A stretch of DNA of 51,115 nucleotides from NCBI GenBank assembly GCA_017624855.1, contig JAGAMF010000001.1, positions 1 to 51,115 on the forward strand. Direction: 5' to 3'. The stretch comes from Lachnospiraceae bacterium. GTDB lineage: Bacteria > Bacillota > Clostridia > Lachnospirales > Lachnospiraceae. The position numbers were made by a program, and so were the translations under genes. Position 1 is the stretch's first letter. Each line of letters opens with the position of its first letter. The notes under the pieces are model-generated. The model worked only from the letters and a program-made list of their open reading frames with translations, was not told where the DNA came from and ran no database searches. Shown in pieces: positions 1-8,033 of the stretch.

Positions 1-161
1 CATTTGTCCGTTCAAAATCAACATCTAGCTAATTTTTCCGTTTTACTTTGTTTAGGTTTCTTTCTCTGAATTTCTCTCACACTTTAAAGTGTTTTTAGAA
101 TTTTCAGGGTTGGATTGCTGTTTATTTGTCAAGGTACTTTGTTGCGTCTCGCGGTCGCAAC
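1..161 (-). other. Transcribed leader of a leftward rRNA operon (16S lies outside the window)
   Basis: Read on the minus strand, the stretch starts just downstream of a near-consensus promoter with a GTTGCG/CGCAAC hairpin (141-161). It then runs without an ORF through a sequence resembling Firmicutes 16S leaders, ending TTTGAACGGACAAATG at the window edge. No rRNA sequence is inside the window, so the identity rests on the leader and promoter alone. Confidence 0.6.
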
Positions 162-167
162 GGATTT

Positions 168-196
168 ATATTAGCATACCGTTTTAACCTTGTCAA
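168..196 (-). promoter_or_regulatory. Strong sigma-A promoter, probably rRNA operon P
   Basis: On the minus strand TTGACA (191-196) is separated by 17 nt from TAATAT (168-173). AT-rich UP-like sequence and a small ACCGCG/CGCGGT inverted repeat (218-235) lie upstream. The strength and the leader that follows fit an rRNA promoter. Confidence 0.7.
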
Positions 197-239
197 CAAC
201 TTTTTTTAACTTTTTTTACCGCGTTTTTTCGCGGTGGAA

Positions 240-662
240 TTAAATTGTAGCATTGAGCCTTTTAATTGTCAATGCCTAATTTATACACTTTCTAGTATGA
301 TTTATTTTTGGTAATTTTATACATTATTACATATAGAAGAAAGCAATTTGGGGCTATTGGACTAATTTCTTCAATAGATAGTGTTTATAGAAAAGTACAG
401 GCACAAGATTTATGATAAATAAGACATCGGTAAAAAAGAACGAAAGGCGAATTCTTTCATAATGTATATTTGTATTATTCGAAATAATTACGATACTTTA
501 ATATGTAGACTCAGAAATTTTATATCATATATGTAAAAAAACATTTCTTAAAATATAATAAATCTTTTTATTTTTTTCATCTCGAATGATGTTATGCGGC
601 AAAACAGATGTCGTTCTTTCTATATATAATAGGTAGAAGAACATCATCAAATACTCCCGAAC
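240..662. other. AT-rich intergenic stretch with no recognised gene
   Basis: About 420 bases between the rRNA promoter and the terminator of the DUF6020-like gene. Only short open stretches without a ribosome site are present. One + strand reading around 330-415 is open for about 30 codons and could be a decayed gene remnant, but nothing identifies it. Confidence 0.5.
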
Positions 663-696
663 AAAAACAACCGCCGAAGTTTATGTCGGCGGTTGT
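663..696 (-). terminator. Rho-independent terminator overlapping the stop of the membrane protein gene
   Basis: Perfect 11-bp stem ACAACCGCCGA (667-677) / TCGGCGGTTGT (686-696) followed on the minus strand by a T-run (663-667). The stop codon of the 681-2324 gene lies inside the loop, so termination and translation end are superimposed. Confidence 0.8.
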
Positions 697-2324
697 GATA
701 TATCATTAGAATGCCAAACGGCTATAAAGCTAATTGGGAGTAACAGGAAAAGCGGCCACGAATAACGGAAGGATGCCATTGGCGAAAGAAGCATAATCCC
801 ATACTGAGCAATAATCGGCAGGAAAACCGGAAAAACTTTTAGGTATTGTTTTAAGCTCTTCCATGCCAATATCATTATAAGCAGCACAATCCATGGAATA
901 TATCCCGAAACAAAAAAGATATTCAAAACAGGTGTTGTTCTCCAGAACGGCGAAGTACATAAACCGGCATAGTAAGCATCTACGGCTTTTAAATCTATCA
1001 GACTTTGGCGTTCCAAGGGAACCGAAAACCACTCAACCGGATAATTATAGTATTCTACATAGGTAAACTCATCCTGCCCCGGATACCAAAATCCCAATGT
1101 ATTTGACAAAAATGCCACAACATAATCTTTGGGAAAGTGAAATCCTATTTCCAGATAAAACTTCCAAAAAGCCATCGGATCCTCATTGTATGCCTGTGAG
1201 GAAAAAAGACCTTTTGCGCAATCTGCCGTAAAGGGCTCATACCCGTGTCCGCCGGCGGCAACATCTGTCCCCGGAGTATTATAAAAATAATAACGCATCA
1301 ATGCAGTCTGTTCTTCGGTTAATCGATCTAATCTATGGGTCTCCACACGTTTTAATTGCTGTATCGGAATACAAAGCGCTTCTCTGACTTCTCCCGGTTT
1401 AATATTCCATGCATCAAAGACCGGTCCCGTGTAAATCTTAAAAGCTAAAACCGGTAATAAAATAGCTGCAAGCAGCGCAATATACACCTTGATTTTCTTA
1501 ATATCTTTGATTCTGAAGAGAGCCAAACCGGCAAAACAGAACAAATAGATATGAAAACCATTGTTTCTTGTTGCGCATAAAAAGAAACCGATTATTGCTA
1601 AAAGAATTAAATTTTTCTTTTTCTTCATATATTGTTCAGGGTCGATAACTATTTCCGTAAAATGGCATACAAACAATACCAGGAATGCAGCAAACAAAGT
1701 GTCCTTTATCATTGTAACTGCCAAACATGCATTCATAAACCACAATGCGTAAGATAATGCAGTAAAAATGCCAATCAGCATCGGAACTTTATATTTCTTT
1801 AACAATATTACGACACGGGCCAATGAATAACTTAGCAAAATCATCTGAACCAATGATAAAAAACCAAGCCCCGTCTCGTAGCTGCCAAAAACACTCTCTC
1901 CAAAGCGCATGAACACTCTAATAAGCCATGTGTGCAAAACAGGATGATGATTATCGACAATCACTCCCATTGCATCTCTTGTCTGGTTGATGATGTCATA
2001 TGACAAAATCCCCGGGAAACAAACGAGATAAGCCGGCAACCAGAAAACAAAAATCACGCCCCAAACAATGAGCAGCAATTTCGTATCGCCCAGCTTATTT
2101 GTTGCAGCTTTTATCTTCTCGTTTTTTATACCGGAATCCAGCTTCTTTACTACAATAGCAATCAGAATATTTACCGCGGCACATATTAAAAAGCACAAAA
2201 TAAAAGGGATGATTTCCGAACCATTGAAGCTCAAATCCTGTGTTTTGATTTTTGGACCTATCACCGCACAAAAACACCCGGTAACAAAGGCCAACAGCGT
2301 CACCATCCAAATCTTTTTTGTCAT
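681..2324 (-). CDS. DUF6020-like polytopic membrane protein, GT-C-type candidate
   Basis: 547 aa with about a dozen hydrophobic segments. A soluble-looking central part (residues ~310-420) carries motifs such as VDNHHPVLHTW near residue 123, after the FPGILSYD segment. The pattern (short extracytoplasmic loop with FPG..YD..Q and NHHP..HT, many TM helices) is that of DUF6020 proteins, which resemble membrane glycosyltransferases of the GT-C fold. A role in transferring a lipid-linked sugar to the cell surface is inference. It is monocistronic, ending in its own terminator, and divergent from the tetR gene. No substrate can be read from the sequence. Confidence 0.6.
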   Translation of the reverse strand: MTKKIWMVTLLAFVTGCFCAVIGPKIKTQDLSFNGSEIIPFILCFLICAAVNILIAIVVKKLDSGIKNEKIKAATNKLGDTKLLLIVWGVIFVFWLPAYLVCFPGILSYDIINQTRDAMGVIVDNHHPVLHTWLIRVFMRFGESVFGSYETGLGFLSLVQMILLSYSLARVVILLKKYKVPMLIGIFTALSYALWFMNACLAVTMIKDTLFAAFLVLFVCHFTEIVIDPEQYMKKKKNLILLAIIGFFLCATRNNGFHIYLFCFAGLALFRIKDIKKIKVYIALLAAILLPVLAFKIYTGPVFDAWNIKPGEVREALCIPIQQLKRVETHRLDRLTEEQTALMRYYFYNTPGTDVAAGGHGYEPFTADCAKGLFSSQAYNEDPMAFWKFYLEIGFHFPKDYVVAFLSNTLGFWYPGQDEFTYVEYYNYPVEWFSVPLERQSLIDLKAVDAYYAGLCTSPFWRTTPVLNIFFVSGYIPWIVLLIMILAWKSLKQYLKVFPVFLPIIAQYGIMLLSPMASFRYSWPLFLLLPISFIAVWHSNDISQPPT

Positions 2325-2487
2325 TGCGTCATTCTCCTTATATCAATTAAAACTATATCACACCGAAAATCAAAATAAAAGGGATGTTTGAATCAATTTA
2401 CGGCAAAACACTTTGTCCCAATATATTCCCCTTCATAATCCGCTCCCATTCATCGTTATATGCAACACACATAATAAACCACACGCA

Positions 2488-2559
2488 AAAATGAATATTG
2501 TTTCATTTTTATATTGACAGATGCTCTTTTATGTTATAAAATGAAACTACATTCATTTT
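2488..2559 (+). promoter_or_regulatory. tetR promoter flanked and overlapped by two identical palindromic operators
   Basis: TTGACA (2514-2519) and TAAAAT (2537-2542) are spaced by 17 nt. The palindrome AAAATGAA-N6-TTCATTTT occurs twice, at 2488-2509 and 2538-2559, exactly 50 bp apart. The second copy covers the -10. This is the geometry expected for autorepression by the TetR-family protein encoded immediately downstream. Confidence 0.75.
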
Positions 2560-2602
2560 ATATGCTTGTTTTTATTTTTACTCACATACGAAAGGAAATC
2601 TC

Positions 2603-3268
2603 ATGCCAAAAGTAACGGAAGAATACATCATTAATAAAAAGAAAAAAATCATTGCCGCGGCCTATGAGCTGTGCTTGGAAAAAACAGTCAGCACCGTAAC
2701 CATGCAGGATATTATTAACCGCACCGGTTTGAGTCAGGGTGGAATCTATCGCTTTTATAAGGATATTGATGAAATTTTCGGCGATATGCTGGCTGATATG
2801 CGCGAAAGAGTCACCATTAAAGAGGATTTAGACGCTATTCTGGCCGAGGCAGATACTCTTACCGCCGGGGAAGTAATTGACCGGATTTTTGATATGCTGG
2901 CTGAAAATATGGAAAATGAGTTGATGGGTATTCAGAAGATTGATTTCGAGATGTCAGTGCTTGCCATGAACGCTCCTGAGCGTGTGGATAAAATTCTCGC
3001 CGGCGCCAAGGGCATTGCCAATAAGGAGTATCTAATGCGCCGCACATCGGAATGTTTTGGCAAAAAAATTGAGGCAGGCACTTTAACCCCACGAATAGAC
3101 CCTATGGAGCTCCTTGCTTATATTTCTTCCGCCTATACCGGAATACAAACCACCTGCATTGTACAGCAGTGTTACAACAAAATGCGATCCGATGAAATGT
3201 TTCAACCAAGAAGAAGATTTCGCGTTCTTGCTACCACCGTAAAATATCTTTTGGGCATAGATGAGTAA
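2603..3268 (+). CDS. TetR/AcrR family transcriptional regulator
   Basis: 221 aa. The N-terminal ~60 residues form the TetR HTH: helix-turn-helix around TMQDIINRTGLSQGGIYRFY (residues ~33-52) with the typical IYRFYKD recognition helix. The remaining ~160 residues are a helical ligand-binding and dimerisation domain with no family-specific motif. The AAGGAA site precedes the ATG at 2603. Two copies of one palindrome surround its own promoter, so it probably represses itself and the hydrolase gene 57 bp downstream, with which it appears co-transcribed. The inducing ligand is unknown; a substrate of the hydrolase is a reasonable guess. Confidence 0.9.
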   Translation: MPKVTEEYIINKKKKIIAAAYELCLEKTVSTVTMQDIINRTGLSQGGIYRFYKDIDEIFGDMLADMRERVTIKEDLDAILAEADTLTAGEVIDRIFDMLAENMENELMGIQKIDFEMSVLAMNAPERVDKILAGAKGIANKEYLMRRTSECFGKKIEAGTLTPRIDPMELLAYISSAYTGIQTTCIVQQCYNKMRSDEMFQPRRRFRVLATTVKYLLGIDE

Positions 3269-3325
3269 TTTGCATTTACTATGGTGAGCAATTATACGCA
3301 TGAAATAAAATAGGAGGCTTTTATA

Positions 3326-4390
3326 ATGAAGAAAATACAATTACCCGAATACATTACCGGCGAATATGCCGTAGGAACAGAGTGTTTTAGCATAACGGAC
3401 AACAGTCGCACCGAATTATTGGGCCCGAAAGAAGGCCCTCGTAAAATCGCCGTGCGCGTTTACTATCCCACTGAAAAAGCCAATATAAAAGGATTGGAAA
3501 AAGCGGATATTTTCACAGAGCGGAAAAAAATTGCCTTACAAAAAGCATACCTTGTAAAAGTAAAAGACCCTGCTATGCTAAAAGCCGATTATTATGAAAA
3601 TGTAGCCCCTGTGGAAAATAAAAAGTTTCCTCTCATTATTTATAACCACGGCTATAATGCCTATGTGGAGTGCAACACCTTTCTCTGCTGCCTTTTGGCT
3701 TCCAACGGTTATGTGGTCGCTTCCGTAGGGCATGCTTATGAGGCGGTAGCCAACGAATATGAAGACGGCAGTTTCGATGTGTATGATAAACATATAAATA
3801 AAATCATGTACGATAAAGGTGTTATAAAAGCCATACGCGACCAGAAAAAAGTACTGAAAGCGAAGGGTACTCCCGAAGAATTATTCGAGAAATTTGATGT
3901 GTTCCAGAAACAACACTGCACCTATATCCTGAAACGCCTTCCTCAATGGGCGCAGGATACCATGCAGGCCGTTAATGCCATAAAAGAAAAATACGCCGAT
4001 CGCATCGATTTTTCCAAAGGCATCGGCGCTACCGGGCATTCCTTGGGTGGTGCTACCGCTTACTATCTGTGCCATCACGAAGAAGATTTCGTGTGCGGCA
4101 TCAATATTGACGGCGGTGTATTCGGCGAGTATGACGGCATGATTATGAGGAAGCCCTTTTTACAGATTTGTTGCGAGGAAAATTACAATGTGGTAACCCG
4201 TGCCCTGATTCATACGGAAGCTCCTGTGCAGTGCGAAATTTTCGCAGATATGAAACATTTAGGCTTTACGGATGCCAAATTTTATGTTCCTTTAAAATCC
4301 CTTGCCGGAAAAATGCCTCCTTTGGAAATGCATGAGCGCTTATCAAATCTGCATTTGGAATTCTTTGAGAAAAATTTGAAAAATCGTTAG
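3326..4390 (+). CDS. Alpha/beta hydrolase, PAF-acetylhydrolase/dienelactone hydrolase-like
   Basis: 354 aa, no signal peptide, so probably cytoplasmic. The region FPLIIYNHGYNAY (~residues 99-111) gives the oxyanion-hole segment. The nucleophile elbow GHSLGG places the catalytic Ser at residue 239, and a late His in MKHLGF (~residue 312) is a candidate third triad member. The N-terminal RVYYPTE segment resembles platelet-activating-factor acetylhydrolase-type esterases. An AGGAGG site lies upstream. The gene follows the TetR gene in the same direction and ends at a strong terminator, so the two form a regulator-enzyme pair. The natural ester substrate cannot be deduced. Confidence 0.8.
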   Translation: MKKIQLPEYITGEYAVGTECFSITDNSRTELLGPKEGPRKIAVRVYYPTEKANIKGLEKADIFTERKKIALQKAYLVKVKDPAMLKADYYENVAPVENKKFPLIIYNHGYNAYVECNTFLCCLLASNGYVVASVGHAYEAVANEYEDGSFDVYDKHINKIMYDKGVIKAIRDQKKVLKAKGTPEELFEKFDVFQKQHCTYILKRLPQWAQDTMQAVNAIKEKYADRIDFSKGIGATGHSLGGATAYYLCHHEEDFVCGINIDGGVFGEYDGMIMRKPFLQICCEENYNVVTRALIHTEAPVQCEIFADMKHLGFTDAKFYVPLKSLAGKMPPLEMHERLSNLHLEFFEKNLKNR

Positions 4391-4433
4391 AATTTTAGAT
4401 ATCTCTTTTACATAACCCTGATCAAAACCAACA

Positions 4434-4467
4434 AAATCCCAAGGCCTAAAAACCTTGGGATTTTTTT
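4434..4467. terminator. Bidirectional hairpin terminator between convergent genes
   Basis: Stem AAATCCCAAGG (4434-4444) / CCTTGGGATTT (4453-4463) with a T-run to 4467 serving the hydrolase gene. The minus-strand side has a short T4 tract and would serve the lipoprotein gene ending at 4466. Confidence 0.85.
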
Positions 4468-5362
4468 ATATTTTATCTAAACCATATTTCGTTTCGAGGG
4501 CACGAAACCACTCCTGTACGCCTTCGCCTGCAAGCTCATAGCAATAATCCGTTTGTGTGTAAATTTTACCATCATCCGTAACATAAAAATAATAAGACGC
4601 TTCCGTATCGGTATAAATGTTCACATTATATTTTAAATTATCGTATTCGCGATTCATGTCCACAATGGCCATCCTTGGCCCTTCCGTCACATATATATTA
4701 TCCGCGATCTCCCGCAATGTGCTAAGATCCTCCTCGTCCAGATAAAACCGTATATAATCATTGCTGCCATTGGGAAGATAATCTTCCTCTCCATTTCCGT
4801 AATCGGCGTATTTAAGCTCTGCAAAATAATTTTCGCCGGGCATTCTGTTATATTTTGCTGCGAATAAATCGTGTGTCTTGGTCACTGCCTTAAACCAGTC
4901 ACCTATTTCATCCTCGAGCTCCAAAATCTGTCCTGCATCATCTGTAATCACAAAGTGAAAGTCACAGCGCCAGCAAGTAATAAGATTACCTTCCTGATCA
5001 TACAAATTCATTTTGCACTTATAGTAACGGTTTTCCTCTACCTTCCATGCCTGGGGATGCCATTTTATACAATCCTTAATGGCTTTTAAAGCACTCACTT
5101 CCTCTTCGGTAAGCATAATGCTCATCTCTTCTGTGAATTCCCCCTCAATATAATCCGAAACTTCAATTGTACTAACCTTGTCTAAATAATCCAAGTTAAG
5201 CTCCGCAGACTGTTTCTGGGTTTGACTTGTCTCCTCCTCCGATATGGGGACAGCGCTCGATTGACTATTTTCTTCCAAGGTAATCGTATTGTACGAGTCC
5301 TCCCAAATGCAGCCGGATAAAAGGAAAATAACAATGAAACCTATCAAAAACACTTTTTTCAT
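4466..5362 (-). CDS. Secreted lipoprotein of unknown function
   Basis: 298 aa. The N-terminus has a charged start, a hydrophobic stretch and the lipobox LLSGC with Cys near residue 18, so the protein is probably lipid-anchored on the outer face of the membrane. An acidic, Ser/Gln-rich linker (~25-55) leads to two similar halves (~60-175 and ~180-298). Each contains a YYFYVTDDGKIYT-like or FHFVITDDAGQI-like strand pattern, suggesting an internal duplication. It lies 15 bp behind a second lipoprotein gene, likely in one operon. No catalytic motif is seen. Confidence 0.7.
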   Translation of the reverse strand: MKKVFLIGFIVIFLLSGCIWEDSYNTITLEENSQSSAVPISEEETSQTQKQSAELNLDYLDKVSTIEVSDYIEGEFTEEMSIMLTEEEVSALKAIKDCIKWHPQAWKVEENRYYKCKMNLYDQEGNLITCWRCDFHFVITDDAGQILELEDEIGDWFKAVTKTHDLFAAKYNRMPGENYFAELKYADYGNGEEDYLPNGSNDYIRFYLDEEDLSTLREIADNIYVTEGPRMAIVDMNREYDNLKYNVNIYTDTEASYYFYVTDDGKIYTQTDYCYELAGEGVQEWFRALETKYGLDKI

Positions 5363-5377
5363 GGTTCGGTCCCCGCT

Positions 5378-5917
5378 TTACCTAAGCCTAATCTCCATAG
5401 TAAACGCATTCGGAATCTCATCAAACGGTACAACCTCTTCATCCCATGACTCAAACGAAATCTCTACATAATTGCCTTCGTCCACTTCAATAAGAGCGAT
5501 GGTAATAAGCTCTACATCATCCTCATAGAAATAGCAGGGATTCTCCCAAATCATTCCCTCGGAAACCGTCATTCCCGCATCTTCCGCTTCTTTTATACGA
5601 TCCTCCAATGAACCCTCCCGTGCGTAGAAATCAACATTCACATTCGTGCCATCTTCAAGCTCACACCCGGTGGACCAGTCCGAATCTGAGGGATGTCCCG
5701 CTTCCGGACACACCAGCTCAACTATATAATCACCGCACCAAAAACTCCCTTCCTCCCATGCTCCGGTCACCGGTTCATCGTAAATATTCGTATTGCCACC
5801 GCTACCTCCCGAAGTCATATTTTCATAGACATTATACAATATGCCACAGCCCGACAATCCCATGGCTCCCATCAGACATACCGTTGCAACCGCTACTTTT
5901 ATAAATGCCTTTTTCAT
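5378..5917 (-). CDS. Small secreted lipoprotein
   Basis: 179 aa with a clear lipoprotein signal: positively charged start, hydrophobic core and lipobox GLSGC (Cys near residue 24). The mature part has a Gly/Ser-rich linker, is strongly acidic and Trp-rich, and shows no known domain. Upstream AGAGGAATT site. The next lipoprotein gene starts 15 bp downstream, so the two are likely expressed together on the cell surface. Confidence 0.7.
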   Translation of the reverse strand: MKKAFIKVAVATVCLMGAMGLSGCGILYNVYENMTSGGSGGNTNIYDEPVTGAWEEGSFWCGDYIVELVCPEAGHPSDSDWSTGCELEDGTNVNVDFYAREGSLEDRIKEAEDAGMTVSEGMIWENPCYFYEDDVELITIALIEVDEGNYVEISFESWDEEVVPFDEIPNAFTMEIRLR

Positions 5918-6041
5918 TTTTAATTCCTCTCCCTTTTACCATACTTTTCTGTAAAATGTTCTTTCCGTAAATAACACTGCATTAAACCGTAAAAGGTTGC
6001 AAACAGGATAAAAAAGCCTACTTCCCGTAAAATATTTTATC

Positions 6042-6737
6042 CTAAAATACTCCCAGCAAGTAGCATCCAATGGCATTGATTCCCAGGTTCGCCGCAATGT
6101 GAATGACCCAGGAACCGATAAAACTGTCGCATTTTTCCGCCGCAAAATTCAGAATCACACCGGCCACATACAATAAGAAAATAATCAAAAAGAATACCCA
6201 TATATTAAACCAGCTTGTGACAATACCGATGTGGTATATGGCAAAACAAATTGCGCTTATATTATAAGCAAGCTTGCGGTAGCCCAATTTTTTTATCTGT
6301 AAAAACAAGAGTCCGCGGAAGAAAATCTCCTCTAAAAAGGAATTCACCGCAGATATGTACAGCGCCACATATAAAAAGTTGTCCACACTGACTTTTTCCT
6401 TATTTAAGAGGCTGTCCTTAATCTGATTGGGGTCTACAAAGTCTCGGATCAAGGCATAGCCGCCTAAAATCACCCCGACAGTCAGAACGGCGATAACCAC
6501 GCACACGGCAAAGGCTTTTTTATTACTTATTTTAAAATGCTCTTTTATCTTCTCATCCTTATATAAAAGATAAAACAACACGACGCTTCCGAAAAACATG
6601 GTGATTTTTATCACGGATTTCCAGACATACCCCGGCTGGAAAACACTTTCCACCGTACACATCACCGCTACGGCAATAACGGCGGAAATGATAATGGTGA
6701 GCAACTTTTTGGGTTTGTCAGATATTTTTTTTGTCAT
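6042..6737 (-). CDS. CPBP family intramembrane metalloprotease
   Basis: The ATG at 6735-6737 is preferred because GAGGTG lies 6 nt upstream; the in-frame GTG at 6746 is inside that site. This gives 231 aa with six to eight TM segments. The family signature is present: EEIFFRG (Glu pair and Arg of motif 1, ~residues 136-141) and FAIYH (motif 2 His, ~169), followed by hydrophobic segments. CPBP (CAAX protease/bacteriocin-processing) proteins cleave substrates within the membrane and are often linked to bacteriocin maturation or immunity. No bacteriocin gene is visible nearby. The start lies 24 bp after the stop of the membrane-anchored protein gene, so both share a transcript. Confidence 0.85.
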   Translation of the reverse strand: MTKKISDKPKKLLTIIISAVIAVAVMCTVESVFQPGYVWKSVIKITMFFGSVVLFYLLYKDEKIKEHFKISNKKAFAVCVVIAVLTVGVILGGYALIRDFVDPNQIKDSLLNKEKVSVDNFLYVALYISAVNSFLEEIFFRGLLFLQIKKLGYRKLAYNISAICFAIYHIGIVTSWFNIWVFFLIIFLLYVAGVILNFAAEKCDSFIGSWVIHIAANLGINAIGCYLLGVF

Positions 6738-6761
6738 AATTTTCACCTCGGTAAAATCTTT

Positions 6762-7532
6762 TTAATATTTTAATTCAAATGAATTAATAATTGCAAAAAC
6801 AAGCTCCGGGTCAGATGTTGCAATATACATATCATATACATAGTACAAATTTTTGGGATGATAAAACCTCACATTATATGAGTATGGATATGTCTTACTA
6901 TAATCCTGATAAGTCTCTGAAACAATGAAATATAAGTCTTCTGACTCATAATAGTAGCAAACCCGATTTACACCGTTTGTATGACAATAAATTCCGGCAT
7001 AATAATATACTTTATGGGAAGCCAAAACACTGTAAGCCTTTGCTTTGTTTATATTCCAAAAATCATAATCCTCGTCCGTAACCGACAATATTGCTTTCAG
7101 CGAACTGTATTCGCTATTCGGAATACCATAACCCAGTTGTACAAATCCGTCCTTTAATTGATTCAGGGTTTCCTCATCATATTTTTCAAGATTTAATAGA
7201 GGATCCACTCCCTGATACCCTTCTTCATAAACAGTCAAACACACTTCTTCATTAGAAGATATGTATTCCGGAATTTCACCGGGCTGAATGATAATATTAG
7301 CCGGCAATTGAAAAGAACATTTTCTTCCATCAATCACAATCCAATCCTCGCCGGGTTGATTGTCATATTCATATGGCATTATGGCGGTTCCCAGATTTGT
7401 GGCATCCCATTTATCCATTGCTTTTTGAATGTCATTATAAATCTTGATTCTGGGATGTAACACAATAATATAAAATAATAAAAGCGATATGAAAACAACA
7501 GCTATGGGAACTATAATCTTTAATTTCTTCAT
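6762..7532 (-). CDS. Membrane-anchored extracytoplasmic protein of unknown function
   Basis: 256 aa with a single N-terminal TM/signal anchor (residues ~5-27) and no lipobox. The rest is a Tyr- and acid-rich extracellular domain that begins around the WDATNLG segment; no known motif was recognised. A minus-strand TATAAT lies about 35 bp upstream of the start, in an interval containing the TATGCC/GGCATA inverted repeat (7553-7588). It is the first gene of a probable operon with the CPBP protease, so a processed or protected partner of the protease is possible but unsupported. Confidence 0.6.
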   Translation of the reverse strand: MKKLKIIVPIAVVFISLLLFYIIVLHPRIKIYNDIQKAMDKWDATNLGTAIMPYEYDNQPGEDWIVIDGRKCSFQLPANIIIQPGEIPEYISSNEEVCLTVYEEGYQGVDPLLNLEKYDEETLNQLKDGFVQLGYGIPNSEYSSLKAILSVTDEDYDFWNINKAKAYSVLASHKVYYYAGIYCHTNGVNRVCYYYESEDLYFIVSETYQDYSKTYPYSYNVRFYHPKNLYYVYDMYIATSDPELVFAIINSFELKY

Positions 7533-7700
7533 TGATTTCCTCTCTTTTATCCTATGCCGATTTATCTCAACGACTCTTTTGGCATATTATAACATAAAAG
7601 AAAAGGGAGAAAAACTTTTTATAATAATTCTCAAAATGCCCTCTGCTCTTTGTCGCAATTTGTCGATGAAATCCCCCTATTCGGACCTATTCCCTCTTGA

Positions 7701-7789
7701 TATAATAAAACCGGTAGCTTAAACGCTACCGGCAATCGTGTTACAGGGCAGTTGGCCTCCTATCTACATATGATAAGGGGGTGATGCTT
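7701..7789 (+). promoter_or_regulatory. Promoter -10 and structured 5' UTR of the type I toxin mRNA
   Basis: TATAAT at 7701-7706 with only a weak -35. The UTR starts with the hairpin CCGGTAGC/GCTACCGG (7711-7732). CCTCCTATC (7757-7765) can pair with GATAAGGGGG (7772-7781), which would hide the ribosome site, as is usual for type I toxin mRNAs. GGCAATCG...GTTGGCC (7731-7757) resembles the 5' end of the antitoxin RNA. Confidence 0.5.
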
Positions 7790-7879
7790 ATGAAAAATCA
7801 TTTTGATTTTAAGGATATATTGACTTTTGGCATATTCCTTATAGCATTGCTTACATTTGTTTTTACATTTTGTCAGTAA
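7784..7879 (+). CDS. Holin-like type I toxin peptide
   Basis: A very short membrane peptide: from the ATG at 7784 it is 31 aa, from the ATG at 7790 it is 29 aa. The AAGGGGGTG site favours 7790 slightly by spacing, so the start is uncertain. The sequence has a charged N-terminus, then a single hydrophobic helix with the ILTFGIFLIALLTFVF pattern of Firmicutes 'putative holin-like toxins' (TxpA/Fst-like). Such peptides insert in the membrane and are kept silent by an antisense RNA. Here a convergent RNA gene with a TATAAT promoter overlaps the 3' end, supporting the call. Confidence 0.7.
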   Translation: MLMKNHFDFKDILTFGIFLIALLTFVFTFCQ

Positions 7880-7887
7880 GGCTACAT

Positions 7888-7938
7888 AAGTAAAAAACCT
7901 CCCCTGTACTTTGCCCGAGTCAGGAAGGTTTTTTACTT
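7888..7938. terminator. Bidirectional terminator shared by toxin mRNA and antitoxin RNA
   Basis: Long imperfect hairpin with arms AAGTAAAAAACCTCCCCTG (7888-7906) and CAGGAAGGTTTTTTACTT (7921-7938). Both orientations give a T-run after the stem. This is the arrangement of convergent toxin/antitoxin RNA pairs such as txpA/ratA and par. Confidence 0.75.
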
Positions 7939-7978
7939 TAACTCTCGGCCAACCACTCTGTGGCGATTGCCTTTTTAT
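7888..7978 (-). ncRNA. Antitoxin RNA of the type I locus
   Basis: The minus strand has TATAAT (7985-7990) with a TTGTAA -35 (8007-8012) 16 nt upstream, so transcription should begin near 7978. It ends in the shared terminator at 7888, giving an RNA of about 90 nt. Its 5' part folds as GGCAATCGCCACAGAGTGG plus TTGGCC and its 3' part is complementary to the toxin mRNA tail. Extent and antitoxin role are inferred from arrangement. Confidence 0.65.
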
Positions 7979-7984
7979 GATTGT

Positions 7985-8012
7985 ATTATAACAAATCTAT
8001 CAGATATTACAA
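7985..8012 (-). promoter_or_regulatory. Antitoxin RNA promoter
   Basis: Minus-strand TTGTAA (8007-8012), 16-nt spacer and perfect TATAAT (7985-7990). It lies immediately behind the ptsI stop codon, so ptsI read-through would also add antitoxin RNA. Confidence 0.65.
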
Positions 8013-8033
8013 GTTATTTATATTAAATCTGTT

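Noticed and set aside
104-132. Second rRNA promoter (TTGACA at 127-132 on minus)
   Set aside because: At 17 nt spacing the -10 position reads CCCTGA, too far from consensus; it more likely belongs to the leader.
7489-7722. 77-aa + strand ORF before the toxin
   Set aside because: It starts inside the membrane-anchored protein gene, runs across two promoter regions and has no ribosome site.
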